NCBI GenBank assembly: GCA_020636355.1
Contig: JACJYB010000006.1
Location: 62,001 to 126,000 of the forward strand
DNA: 64,000 nt
DNA from: Lewinellaceae bacterium
Lineage (GTDB): Bacteria; Bacteroidota; Bacteroidia; Chitinophagales; Saprospiraceae
Reading direction: 5' to 3'
Below are positions 8,812 to 17,053 of this stretch, in pieces. The position numbers and the translations under genes were made by a program. The notes beneath the pieces are model-generated. The model had not been told where the DNA came from, did not search any database, and saw only the letters and a list, made by a program, of their open reading frames with translations. Positions within the stretch are counted from its first letter, which is position 1; each line of letters begins with the position of its first letter.

Positions 8812-10329
8812 TTATTTAAGCGCCTTGGTCAGCACTTGATCCAGGATCTTGCCCATAACCTCGTATCCTTTTTGGTTGGGATGCACACCATCATAAGTGT
8901 ATTCCTCCAGAAGCCCGAGTCGCTGATCAACCATTGGAGTGAAATAATCCACATAGGGCAAGTCCTCTTCATCCGCGAAGGCTTTGATCATCTTATTCAG
9001 TTCAACGACTTTAGTCGAAGGATTTAGTCCGGGATGCCAGGGGAAGTCAAAAGCCGGTAAAACGCTGCATAGCACCACCTGGATTCCTGCTGCCTGGGCG
9101 AGAGCGGTCATACTCTTAATATTTCCAAAGGTTTGTTCCAGGGTCATCGGTCCGGTATTTTCAGCGATGTCGTTGATTCCGGCGAGTATGACAACAGCGC
9201 GCGGATGCAAATCCAATACATCCTGACGGAAACGCACCAACATCTGTGGCGTTGTCTGGCCGCTGATACCCCTGTTCACATAGGGCTTACCGGAAAAAAA
9301 TCCAGGATCAAGATGGGACCATCCTTCCGTAATACTGTTTCCCATCAGAACGATTCGCGCAGGGTTTTTGGCTGTAAGCATCGCATTGTCTTTATCGTAA
9401 CGGTGTAAGAAAGCCCAATCCTGCTGCATGCGCTGTGCACCGGGATCGACTACGTCCAGGTATTTATGCAATTGCAGCCAGTCCCCAAACCGGTCTATCC
9501 AGCGATCGGTTGGGAGCGACTGCTTTCTCATGCCGAATCCGTGACCTCCTTTTTCATACATGTGCAATTCGACCAGCTTACCGGCTTGCCTCCATGCTTC
9601 ATAAATGTGCACGCTGGCCGGTGCAAGGCCCAGGTTGTCATCGGTGGCGGCAACCACGAACATAGGCGGAGCATCGGAAGGCACCCGTACCGTGTCAAGA
9701 ACCGCAGCATAGACCGGCGCAGCAAAGTCTGGTCTGGATGCTTTATCAAATTGAGTGGCTGCTCCCATGGTCACCGTGCCGCCGGCAGAAAATCCCATGA
9801 TTCCGATTTTGTCCGGGTCAATGGCATATTCAGCGGCATGGGCACGAACATAACGGATGGCTTCCTGGCCATCAGCAATTGCCAGAGGTATTACATCCAT
9901 ATTCTCCGCTTTAAATTTTTCAGGATCCTGCATCTTCTGGATTAACTCCAATACCGGATCATCGGTCTTACTATGTACCAGCCGGTATTTTAACACGAAG
10001 GCAGTCACCCCTCGCCAGGCAAGCCATTTGGCTACGTCATTTCCTTCAGAATCGATGGATAATGTCTGAAATCCGCCGCCCGGGCAAACGATCACTGCTG
10101 CACCGGTAGCACGATCAGGGTTAGCTTGGTAAACGGTCAGGGTTGGCTTCGTCACGTTGTAAACCACTTTAGTTTGAAAGAGGTTTTTTTCACTGACCCC
10201 TTCTTCCCAATTCCAGTCCTCTGATCCGGGCGCTGAACCGGGATAGAGGGACAGGACCTCCTGGGCATTTCCAGCTGCGGCCCACAAAATGCACCATCCT
10301 CCGAGCAGGGAAAATATAAATTTCTTCAT
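8812..10329 (-). CDS. secreted alpha/beta-hydrolase fused to SGNH/GDSL esterase
   Basis: 505 residues with a signal peptide (MKKFIFSLLGGWCILWAAAG). Residues about 50-290 are an alpha/beta hydrolase of the acetyl-xylan-esterase/BD-FAE type: oxyanion motif CPGGGFQ, nucleophile elbow GFSAGG, acid in AATDDN, histidine in GGHGF. Residues about 325-505 are a complete SGNH hydrolase with the four blocks GNSITEGW, GISG, GIND and DGVHP. Both active sites look intact, so the protein should carry two deacetylase or esterase centres acting on acetylated polysaccharide in the periplasm or at the surface (inference). It stands alone and converges on tatC. Confidence 0.9.
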   Translation of the reverse strand: MKKFIFSLLGGWCILWAAAGNAQEVLSLYPGSAPGSEDWNWEEGVSEKNLFQTKVVYNVTKPTLTVYQANPDRATGAAVIVCPGGGFQTLSIDSEGNDVAKWLAWRGVTAFVLKYRLVHSKTDDPVLELIQKMQDPEKFKAENMDVIPLAIADGQEAIRYVRAHAAEYAIDPDKIGIMGFSAGGTVTMGAATQFDKASRPDFAAPVYAAVLDTVRVPSDAPPMFVVAATDDNLGLAPASVHIYEAWRQAGKLVELHMYEKGGHGFGMRKQSLPTDRWIDRFGDWLQLHKYLDVVDPGAQRMQQDWAFLHRYDKDNAMLTAKNPARIVLMGNSITEGWSHLDPGFFSGKPYVNRGISGQTTPQMLVRFRQDVLDLHPRAVVILAGINDIAENTGPMTLEQTFGNIKSMTALAQAAGIQVVLCSVLPAFDFPWHPGLNPSTKVVELNKMIKAFADEEDLPYVDYFTPMVDQRLGLLEEYTYDGVHPNQKGYEVMGKILDQVLTKALK

Positions 10330-10420
10330 AGTTCAATAGTTATGACGATTATCGTTCCGAGACTGGACAAGATAGGAATTTTTAATAGCCGCTGCAGAAC
10401 CCGGCTGGAAGTAGTAACTC

Positions 10421-10450
10421 AAAAAAAGGGCTGCCTGATTCAGACAACCC
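10421..10450 (-). terminator. rho-independent terminator, minus strand
   Basis: On the minus strand GGGTTGTCTGA and TCAGGCAGCCC form a stem of about 10 pairs (two G-U) with a 3-base loop, followed directly by seven T. It serves transcription coming from the tRNA-Leu side. Confidence 0.75.
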
Positions 10451-10594
10451 GCATACAAAATAAGGCTTATGGAATATACTTAATCGCTGACAAGCAAGCA
10501 TGCCAAATTTGAGGTTAAGCGCTTACCTCGCCATCGATGCATTCAAATATACTATCAAAAGGAGACAGAATCCAGTCTAAGAGGTACTTGTGCG
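10421..10594 (-). ncRNA. possible small RNA upstream of the esterase fusion
   Basis: The 449-base gap 10330-10778 holds no convincing ORF. On the minus strand TAGGTTTG (10608-10601) matches the -7 consensus, and a strong terminator ends at 10421, which would define a transcript of about 170 nt. Inside it 10511-10529 is a near-perfect dyad (GAGGTTAAGC / GCTTACCTC). I do not recognise it as SRP RNA, tmRNA or RNase P, and 6S RNA is not excluded. No -33 TTG is seen, so the promoter is weakly supported. The terminator could equally belong to the tRNA transcript. Confidence 0.3.
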
Positions 10595-10778
10595 GTATTA
10601 CAAACCTATAACTGCACCCATTTTAGCAGCACCGGAAGCGTCATGGTCAAGGCGATCCGACAGCAAACAGGATAATTGATCTTCCCCTACCCTGGACGGT
10701 CCATCTGCTCGACCAAATGTCCTTAAAAGAATTTTTCAACTTGAAAACAACGTAAATCCATGTGGGTAAAAAGAAAAG

Positions 10779-10862
10779 TGCCCAGGACAGGAATCGAACC
10801 TGCACGACCTATCGATCACTACCCCCTCAAAGTAGCGCGTCTACCAGTTCCGCCACCTGGGC
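10779..10862 (-). tRNA. tRNA-Leu (anticodon GAG)
   Basis: Reading the minus strand, the 84-base gene starts GCCCAGGTGGCGG and ends with the complementary CCTGGGC plus discriminator A. The D arm contains the leucine-type AACTGGTAGACGCGC, the anticodon loop is TTGAGGG with GAG at 34-36, there is a long variable arm, and the T arm has GGTTCGATTCC. The 3' CCA is not encoded. Confidence 0.95.
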
Positions 10863-11119
10863 CAATAAATACTCCATTAATGTGGATCCCGACACGATTT
10901 GTCGGGACTGCAAATATAGCCAATTTCTGTATTTCGAGAATGCCGGATTAAGTTTCCTTCCAATTGGAACCTTTTCCAGTAGAAAATGAATTATAACGCA
11001 TTATCGGTAGGAAAAAATCCCCTGCAAAAGAGAATTTGCGGTTTTGATGAATCACTGGAAAAAGGTGTTGGAATTGTTTGTCAAGGGATTTAATTTGCCC
11101 TCTTTGAATCTGGAACCGA

Positions 11120-11704
11120 ATGCACGACATTGAACCATATTACCATTGGCTTGACCTGTACTCTGCAGCGGAGGACCCCCAGAGTCCCTTTTTTGGTCGT
11201 GAATATTCAGAATTCACCTTCAATAACCGGATTTACAATTATTACATCCATCCTCAATGGGACGATTTCGGCTCCAATACCCTTTATCTTAAGATTCTTT
11301 ACGCCGATTATGCAGATGGCTACGCCATCCTGGAATTAATCGGGGAATGGAACGATGCCATCTCCAACGACATTGAGACCCTGAAACGCAATATCATTGA
11401 ACCGCTTTTAGATGCCGGCATCCGGAAATTTATCCTGCTCTGTGGCAATGTGTTGAATTTTCATGGCTCCGATGACTGCTATTATGAGGAGTGGCGAGAA
11501 GAGGTCGAAGAAAATTTTGGCTGGATCTGTCTCCTTGAAACACTAGAACACGTCTGGCCGGAGATGGAAGATACCGACCTGCATTTTCATATGCACCTGG
11601 GCCCATCCTTTAACCACCTGAACTGGCGACGAATGTCTCCTGCTGCGCTGGTAGCTGCCGTAGAACAGCTTATTCAGCGGAAACCAAAAGGAGTGTATTA
11701 CTAA
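11120..11704 (+). CDS. conserved hypothetical protein
   Basis: 194 residues with no signal peptide or membrane segment. The protein is acidic and rich in aromatic residues (EPYYHWLDLYS, PFFGREYSEF near the N-terminus, DDCYYEEWREEVEENFGW near 138). The middle ILELIGEWNDAISNDIETLKRNII and FILLCGNVLNF resemble an alternating alpha/beta fold, loosely like STAS-type regulators (inference). I remember similar hypothetical proteins in other Bacteroidota but no function. It is monocistronic and follows the tRNA region. Confidence 0.7.
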   Translation: MHDIEPYYHWLDLYSAAEDPQSPFFGREYSEFTFNNRIYNYYIHPQWDDFGSNTLYLKILYADYADGYAILELIGEWNDAISNDIETLKRNIIEPLLDAGIRKFILLCGNVLNFHGSDDCYYEEWREEVEENFGWICLLETLEHVWPEMEDTDLHFHMHLGPSFNHLNWRRMSPAALVAAVEQLIQRKPKGVYY

Positions 11705-11863
11705 ATCTCCCGTAATCCCGGATATTATGGTTTCACCGATTCTATAGCCTGAACCCTTTTAATGGGGTCAGATGGATGTTTTTGTCGCGAATTAGCCGAT
11801 AAGAAGTCTTCTGGATTTCAACGTAGCATCAATTTCTGACCAATTCTAAGATTTGCATTTGCC

Positions 11864-12649
11864 TTAACCCGCTGATTGCCGTTCGGTTTGAGTCAGTAAC
11901 GCCTCTGCTGGCCCCGGGCCGGTATACTTCCTGATCAGCGATAAGAAGATCATGATGATCACAACATTCAGTGCTAAAACAATTCCCCATTCAAAAGGCT
12001 GCCCTACATGCTCCGGCATATCCATGGAAGGCGGCGCCGCATAGATTACTTTCCCATAATAAATGGCCAATCCGGACAGAACATAGATAGCCACAATGAC
12101 CACCCAGTTTAAGGTGGGTGCCCATGGCCTTTGTGCCAGTTTTTCCGGTGTATTGTAAAGTGTCTGGAAGTAGCGGCGAGGGCCCACATCCAGATAGCGG
12201 TAAGCTACCAGCCAATAAAGCAGCATATAGTAATAAAACCAATTCACTGCAATAGATGCGACCAACACATGAAGCCCTATTTCAAAAAGGTTGCGGATCC
12301 GTACCCATTTCCCGATGAGTTTGCCAAAGGACTGCGGGTTGCGGTTGAAGTAAACGGCAAGCGGCAATGATGCCGAAAGCATTGCAATCCGCCCACCCCA
12401 ATACCAGAGTTTACTCTTATAATGAAGAGCAAGGGGTCCACAAACAAAAAGATCCAGAGAGACCACAATGATGTGCATGGTAAAAATGATGATCGCCACC
12501 CGATTGCCAAAGAGCGGATTTAAAAGCTCATTCGGCTTCCGGAATCCCTGATAAATCTGATGGATCCCTACCCAGGCACCCCAAAGCAGCAGGATGGTGT
12601 AGCCAATGGTAATGACGATTGAGCCCGGAGTGACAACTGACAGATCCAT
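11864..12649 (-). CDS. polytopic membrane protein, unknown
   Basis: 261 residues with about six to seven hydrophobic helices (for example ITIGYTILLLWGAWVGIHQIY, VAIIIFTMHIIVVSLDLFV, LNWVVIVAIYVLSGLAIYY). A conserved-looking loop, YRYLDVGPRRYFQTLYNTPEKL, lies between helices. No family is recognised. It is single and divergent from pntA. A weak -7 match (TATATTTA) lies at about 12679-12672 on the minus strand. Confidence 0.65.
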   Translation of the reverse strand: MDLSVVTPGSIVITIGYTILLLWGAWVGIHQIYQGFRKPNELLNPLFGNRVAIIIFTMHIIVVSLDLFVCGPLALHYKSKLWYWGGRIAMLSASLPLAVYFNRNPQSFGKLIGKWVRIRNLFEIGLHVLVASIAVNWFYYYMLLYWLVAYRYLDVGPRRYFQTLYNTPEKLAQRPWAPTLNWVVIVAIYVLSGLAIYYGKVIYAAPPSMDMPEHVGQPFEWGIVLALNVVIIMIFLSLIRKYTGPGPAEALLTQTERQSAG

Positions 12650-12962
12650 ACGATGACATTCTGTATAAATATAGGACTAGTTCGAGACAAACCTGAGAGG
12701 GATTTCAAAACCCAATTAAGGAACTCAAGGAATTGGTTTTTAAAAATCAGAACGCAATCAGGAGCCGGTTATCTGTTCGTTCGTCTTTCATTTCCGGATG
12801 ACCATGGAGAAACCGGATGGGAGGCTAAAACAGGTTCGTTGGGTGAGGGCTTGAATTCAGACCGTCTGATCGACTTTTATCATCACCTCCGCTGATTCTG
12901 GTCAAAGGCCACCCCCTTCCATTATTTTTTTCCTAATTTTCGGCAAAATTAGCGCAACGCAT
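12650..12962 (+). other. intergenic region before pntA
   Basis: Divergent intergenic region of 313 bases. An 80-codon ORF at 12653-12895 has no recognisable protein character and is not called. Otherwise it contains only the weak minus-strand box for the 11864 gene and the dyad next to pntA listed separately. Confidence 0.5.
12933..12952 (+). promoter_or_regulatory. perfect 8-bp inverted repeat just upstream of pntA
   Basis: CTAATTTT-CGGC-AAAATTAG is a perfect dyad with a 4-base centre, 10 bases before the pntA ATG. Its left arm overlaps a 7/8 match to the -7 box (TAATTTTC, 12934-12941). It could be an operator over the promoter or a leader hairpin. Confidence 0.45.
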
Positions 12963-14039
12963 ATGATTCTTGGCATAGTGAAAGAAATACGGGACCGGAG
13001 AGTAGCGCTGGTGCCGGAGATGGTTGCAAAATTTAAATCCTTGGGCCTGGATATCCTGATTGAAAAGGATGCCGGTAAATCAGCTTCCTTTCCGGACAGC
13101 TTGTACGAGGAAGTTAAATTTGGTTCCCGCGACGAAGTGCTTAAGCAAGCAGATATCCTCATTTCAGCCGATCCTCTGGCAGAAGCAGACTATGCAAAAA
13201 CCAAGGATAAGGCCTGGATCATCTCCATGTTTGCTCCATACTTTGATGACAGCTACGTGCAACAATTAAAATCCATGGGCAAGGAGGTTATCAGTATGGA
13301 TATGATACCAAGAACGACCCTGGCTCAGGCGATGGACGTGCTTTCAAGTATGGCTTCCATTGCAGGTTACCGGGCTGTATTGGTGGCTGCTGAGCACTTA
13401 CCCCGTTATTTCCCAATGCTGATTACCGCAGCCGGATCGATCCGACCATCCAGAGTGCTTGTTCTGGGAGCCGGAGTGGCCGGACTTCAGGCCATAGCCA
13501 CCGCACGCCGTCTGGGCGCTGCCGTGGAAGCTTTTGATACCCGTGCTGCAGCCAAGGAAGAAGTTTTATCATTGGGTGCGAAGTTTATAGAAGTCGAAGG
13601 CGCGAAAGATGACACCGCAGCAGGCGGATATGCCGTAGAACAGTCGGAGGAATTCCTGCAAAAACAACGGGCGCTGGTTCAGGAACGGGCCTCAAAGTCC
13701 GATGTCATCATCACGACCGCTCAGGTCCGGGGAAGGAAAGCTCCGCTGCTCGTTCCGGAAGAAACCCTGTTGAAAATGAAGCCCGGATCAGTAGTCGTCG
13801 ATCTGGCCGCGTCGACCGGAGGCAACTGTGCACTGACGGAAGATGGTAAAGTCGTCCACAAACACGGCATTACCATCGTTGGAAATTCCAATCTGGCTGC
13901 CGACATGCCCCAGGACGCCAGCTTCCTGATAAGCAATAACATATTCAATTTTTTCAAAATATTTATTCAGGATGGAAAGGTGGTTGAAGACAAAAGCCAC
14001 GAAATCATCCATTCTGCCTGGCTGACCAAAAACACCTAA
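12963..14039 (+). CDS. pntA: NAD(P) transhydrogenase subunit alpha, part 1
   Basis: 358-residue NAD(H)-binding domain I of the proton-translocating transhydrogenase, which reduces NADP+ with NADH at the cost of the proton gradient. It begins MILGIVKEIRDRRVALVPE, has the dinucleotide-binding VLVLGAGVAGLQAIATARRLGA (about 162-183) and the DLAASTGGNCALTEDGK segment. Alpha is split into two genes here, as in many bacteria; this one lacks the membrane part, which is the next gene, 5 bases downstream. Confidence 0.95.
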   Translation: MILGIVKEIRDRRVALVPEMVAKFKSLGLDILIEKDAGKSASFPDSLYEEVKFGSRDEVLKQADILISADPLAEADYAKTKDKAWIISMFAPYFDDSYVQQLKSMGKEVISMDMIPRTTLAQAMDVLSSMASIAGYRAVLVAAEHLPRYFPMLITAAGSIRPSRVLVLGAGVAGLQAIATARRLGAAVEAFDTRAAAKEEVLSLGAKFIEVEGAKDDTAAGGYAVEQSEEFLQKQRALVQERASKSDVIITTAQVRGRKAPLLVPEETLLKMKPGSVVVDLAASTGGNCALTEDGKVVHKHGITIVGNSNLAADMPQDASFLISNNIFNFFKIFIQDGKVVEDKSHEIIHSAWLTKNT

Positions 14040-14044
14040 ATCAT

Positions 14045-14362
14045 ATGTTGGAATCCATTGCTCAATTTTACCAGGACTATCAATTACTGATTTGGTTGCT
14101 GGTATTTGCCATTCTGTTGGGATTTGAGGTTATCGCCAAAGTTCCAACCGTATTGCATACCCCACTGATGTCCGGCGCAAACGCCATAAGTGGCATCGTC
14201 ATCATTGGTGCGATACTGCTGGTGCGAGAAACACCATCCGACGAATACCTTACGTTAACCCTCGGATTAATAGCAGTTGTACTTGGAATGATCAACGTCA
14301 TGGGTGGCTTTGCAGTCACCAACCGGATGCTGGAAATGTTTAAGAAAAAGAAAAGCGAATAA
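14045..14362 (+). CDS. pntAB: NAD(P) transhydrogenase subunit alpha, part 2
   Basis: 105-residue membrane subunit (domain II, alpha side) with four hydrophobic helices. TVLHTPLMSGANAISGIV is the family signature, and the ending NVMGGFAVTNRMLEMFKKKK is typical. It anchors domain I and contributes to the proton channel. Tightly packed between pntA (5 bases) and pntB (2 bases). Confidence 0.95.
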   Translation: MLESIAQFYQDYQLLIWLLVFAILLGFEVIAKVPTVLHTPLMSGANAISGIVIIGAILLVRETPSDEYLTLTLGLIAVVLGMINVMGGFAVTNRMLEMFKKKKSE

Positions 14363-14364
14363 CC

Positions 14365-15756
14365 ATGGGAGGATTGTGGGTTGATTTCGGATACCTGATT
14401 GGTGCAACTTTGTTCATCATCGGGCTGCGCAAACTAAGTTCACCAGCGACCGCTCGTGACGGTAATCTCTGGGCGGCAGCAGGAATGGGTATTGCCATCA
14501 TACTGGCCATGGTAGAACCAATAAGTGGATTTGGTAACTACCCGTGGATATTCGGGGGACTGATCATCGGTGGAATACTGGGATGGCTCATGGCCATGAA
14601 AGTCCAGATGACTGCCATGCCACAGCTGGTATCGCTGTTTAACGGATTTGGAGGAGCTTGTGCCGTTCTGCTTGCTATGGTGGAACTAAACAATGGCTAT
14701 GAAAACCAAACCTTTACCCAGGGTTCTATCCTGATCGGCATGCTTACGCTCGTTATCGGTGGTGTTGCATTTACCGGTAGTGTGCTTGCGTTCCTGAAGC
14801 TGGACGGACGGGTGAATGATAAAAATGTAACCCTTCCAGGGCATACGTACATCAATATCGCTTTTGGTCTGATTACCATTGCCGGACTGATCTATTTCAC
14901 CATCTACCCGGATAAATTTAATGGAACCGCATTGGCCATTTCCATCGTTTGGTCATTGGTTTATGGTTGGTCATTTGTGGCACCGATCGGTGGAGCAGAT
15001 ATGCCAGTCGTTATCTCTCTCCTTAACTCCTTCTCCGGACTTAGTGGTGCGGCAGCGGGATTGATCTACGGTAACCGCATGATGCTCATCGGTGGTATCC
15101 TGGTAGGTGCCTCTGGTACCATCCTTACCATTCTGATGTGTAATGCGATGAACCGCAGTTTGTGGAATGTGATCATCGGTGGCTTTGGCGGCGGTGGTAC
15201 CAGTTCCTCCGGTGCCGACGGGGAAGTACGGGAAATTTCTGTCAATGACGCAGCAATACTGCTTTATTATGCGGACTCGGTCGTCTTTGTTCCCGGTTAT
15301 GGCCTGGCCGTAGCACAAGCCCAAAAAACGGTCAAAGAACTTGATGATTTGCTGGAAGCAAACGGTGTTGAAGTACGATATGCCATACACCCGGTTGCAG
15401 GCCGTATGCCCGGTCACATGAACGTACTCCTTGCAGAAGCAGATGTACCCTATCCAAAATTGCTGGATCTTGATGATGCCAACAGTTTCCTTAACCAGGC
15501 AACTGTTGCAGTGATCATCGGAGCTAACGACGTGGTAAACCCTGCAGCCGAAACCGATCCGGGTAGTCCAATCTACGGCATGCCCGTCCTTAAAGTTTGG
15601 AATGCACAACACGTCATCGTGATGAAACGAAGCATGGCTGCCGGTTATGCAGGTATCCAAAACCCATTGTTCTTCCATCCGAAAAACCGGATGCTCTTTG
15701 GTGATGCCAAGAAAAGACTGCAAGATCTGGTCACAGAAGTGAAAGGTATGGGATAA
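14365..15756 (+). CDS. pntB: NAD(P) transhydrogenase subunit beta
   Basis: 463 residues: about nine membrane helices (1-270) followed by the NADP(H)-binding domain III (about 285-463). Family motifs include PISGFGNYPW, IGGADMPVVISLLNSFSGLS, the nucleotide loop VPGYGLAVAQAQ, HPVAGRMPGHMNVLLAEADVPY, GANDVVNPAAETDPGSPIYGMPVL and MKRSMAAGYAGIQNPLF. All expected elements are present, so the enzyme should be functional and supply NADPH for biosynthesis. Confidence 0.97.
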   Translation: MGGLWVDFGYLIGATLFIIGLRKLSSPATARDGNLWAAAGMGIAIILAMVEPISGFGNYPWIFGGLIIGGILGWLMAMKVQMTAMPQLVSLFNGFGGACAVLLAMVELNNGYENQTFTQGSILIGMLTLVIGGVAFTGSVLAFLKLDGRVNDKNVTLPGHTYINIAFGLITIAGLIYFTIYPDKFNGTALAISIVWSLVYGWSFVAPIGGADMPVVISLLNSFSGLSGAAAGLIYGNRMMLIGGILVGASGTILTILMCNAMNRSLWNVIIGGFGGGGTSSSGADGEVREISVNDAAILLYYADSVVFVPGYGLAVAQAQKTVKELDDLLEANGVEVRYAIHPVAGRMPGHMNVLLAEADVPYPKLLDLDDANSFLNQATVAVIIGANDVVNPAAETDPGSPIYGMPVLKVWNAQHVIVMKRSMAAGYAGIQNPLFFHPKNRMLFGDAKKRLQDLVTEVKGMG

Positions 15757-15782
15757 ATTGCGTGTAAAGTCCATACGCAACC

Positions 15783-16883
15783 ATGAAGTATCGTAACATT
15801 TATGTAGCTGCCACCGGTCAGCATGTAGGAAAAACAACCAGCACCCTCGGTCTCGTAGCTTCTTTTAAGCAAAGAGGCCTCGGCGTAGGCTATTGCAAGC
15901 CCGTAGGTCAGAAATTTCTTGACATTCAAAACCTTCGCGTCGATAAAGACACCCTTCTTTTTGCTGATTTGATTCACTTTGAACTGAATCCGGATCTCCA
16001 CAGTCCGATCATCTTAGGGGCAGGAGCTACCGCCACCTATCTGGATCACCCAACCCCGGAATTACTACGGGATCGCCTCTTGCATGCTTCCCATGCACTG
16101 AGCGCTAGCAACGAGGTGGTTATTTATGAAGGAACAGGCCACCCCGGGGTAGGCAGCGTCGCCGATCTTTCCAATGCCGACGTAGCCAAACTGCTGGATG
16201 CAGGTGTAGTCATGATTGTCGAAGGCGGGATTGGCAGCACCATTGATAAAATGAATATGTGTCTGGCCCTTTTCCGCGAGAAAAATGTGCCTATCCTTGG
16301 CGTCATTGTCAATAAGGTGCTTCCGGACAAAATGGATAAAATCCGGCACTACCTGCAGCTCAAACTGGATCGCATGGGCCTTCCACTGCTTGGCTTGATG
16401 CCCTACGACCGCTCGCTGGCATTTCCGCTGATGAAATCAGTAGCCGATGCCATCAATGGCGAGGTTATCTACAACAACCAGCAGATGGATAACAAGGTGG
16501 AAGACATCATTGCTGGATCACTAATCGATATGAAGGAGCTGAAAAGCTCCAATAACCTGCTACTCGTGGTCTCTACCACTACCCTAGAAAAAGCCATCAA
16601 AAAAATCGAATTTTTCTCCAAGATGCTCAAACTGAATGAAAGCCCATTAGCAGGTATTGTGGCGACCGGAGATGGTGACCTTCATTCAAAAGTAAAAAAG
16701 TACGTCCTTCAACACCGGATCCCGCTGGTGCGCACCCAACTGGATTCGTATGGATCTGTGCTAAAAATCAGCCGGATTGAGGTCAAAATCAACCTGCAAA
16801 CACCCTGGAAGATCCAGCGGGCCATTGAATTGATTCAGGAGAATGTAGATTTGGATAAAATATTGAACCAAATCGAACAATAA
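15783..16883 (+). CDS. BioD-like P-loop protein with DRTGG domain
   Basis: 366 residues. Residues 1-215 form a BioD/cobyrinate-synthase-like P-loop domain with Walker A in ATGQHVGKTTSTLGL and EGTGHPGVGSVADLSNADVAK in the middle. Residues about 220-330 form a DRTGG domain (IIAGSLIDMKEL, LLVVSTTTLEKAIKK). The pair matches the N-terminal regulatory half of long phosphotransacetylases (COG0857) without the catalytic half. It starts 26 bases after pntB and is followed by a terminator, so it probably belongs to the pnt operon. A 6-bp inverted repeat (TTGCGT/ACGCAA, 15758-15780) sits just before the ATG. Function unknown. Confidence 0.85.
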   Translation: MKYRNIYVAATGQHVGKTTSTLGLVASFKQRGLGVGYCKPVGQKFLDIQNLRVDKDTLLFADLIHFELNPDLHSPIILGAGATATYLDHPTPELLRDRLLHASHALSASNEVVIYEGTGHPGVGSVADLSNADVAKLLDAGVVMIVEGGIGSTIDKMNMCLALFREKNVPILGVIVNKVLPDKMDKIRHYLQLKLDRMGLPLLGLMPYDRSLAFPLMKSVADAINGEVIYNNQQMDNKVEDIIAGSLIDMKELKSSNNLLLVVSTTTLEKAIKKIEFFSKMLKLNESPLAGIVATGDGDLHSKVKKYVLQHRIPLVRTQLDSYGSVLKISRIEVKINLQTPWKIQRAIELIQENVDLDKILNQIEQ

Positions 16884-16906
16884 TGAGTAGATATATATAG
16901 TTTTTA

Positions 16907-16934
16907 TGGTATTACCATTGTGTAATACCACAAT
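16907..16934 (+). promoter_or_regulatory. overlapping inverted repeats downstream of the pnt operon
   Basis: TGGTATTA (16907-16914) pairs perfectly with TAATACCA (16923-16930), and ATTGTG (16917-16922) pairs with CACAAT (16929-16934). The two dyads overlap, so in RNA they would be alternative hairpins. They lie in the untranslated tail before the terminator. Confidence 0.4.
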
Positions 16935-16971
16935 TTGATATAAATTACCGATTGGGAAAATAGGTGGAATC

Positions 16972-17020
16972 GCAGCCCCGCATCAACTAGTGAGAATAAT
17001 TAATTGGGGCTGCTTTTTTA
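16972..17020 (+). terminator. terminator of the pnt operon
   Basis: GCAGCCCC (16972-16979) and GGGGCTGC (17006-17013) form a perfect 8-bp stem with a 26-base AT-rich loop, followed by six T and TATTTAA. It faces the convergent methyltransferase operon. Confidence 0.7.
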
Positions 17021-17053
17021 TTTAACGCCCGATCGTTCCCTCCCGCTGCTTTT

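Noticed and set aside
10421..10608. SRP RNA, tmRNA or RNase P RNA
   Set aside because: None of their conserved core sequences could be found on either strand; kept only as an unassigned candidate RNA.
12653..12895. 80-codon ORF between the membrane protein gene and pntA
   Set aside because: No promoter, no family features, and it fills a divergent intergenic region.
14971..15837. 288-codon ORF antisense to pntB
   Set aside because: Shadow of the conserved NADP-binding domain; histidine- and cysteine-rich translation without family character.
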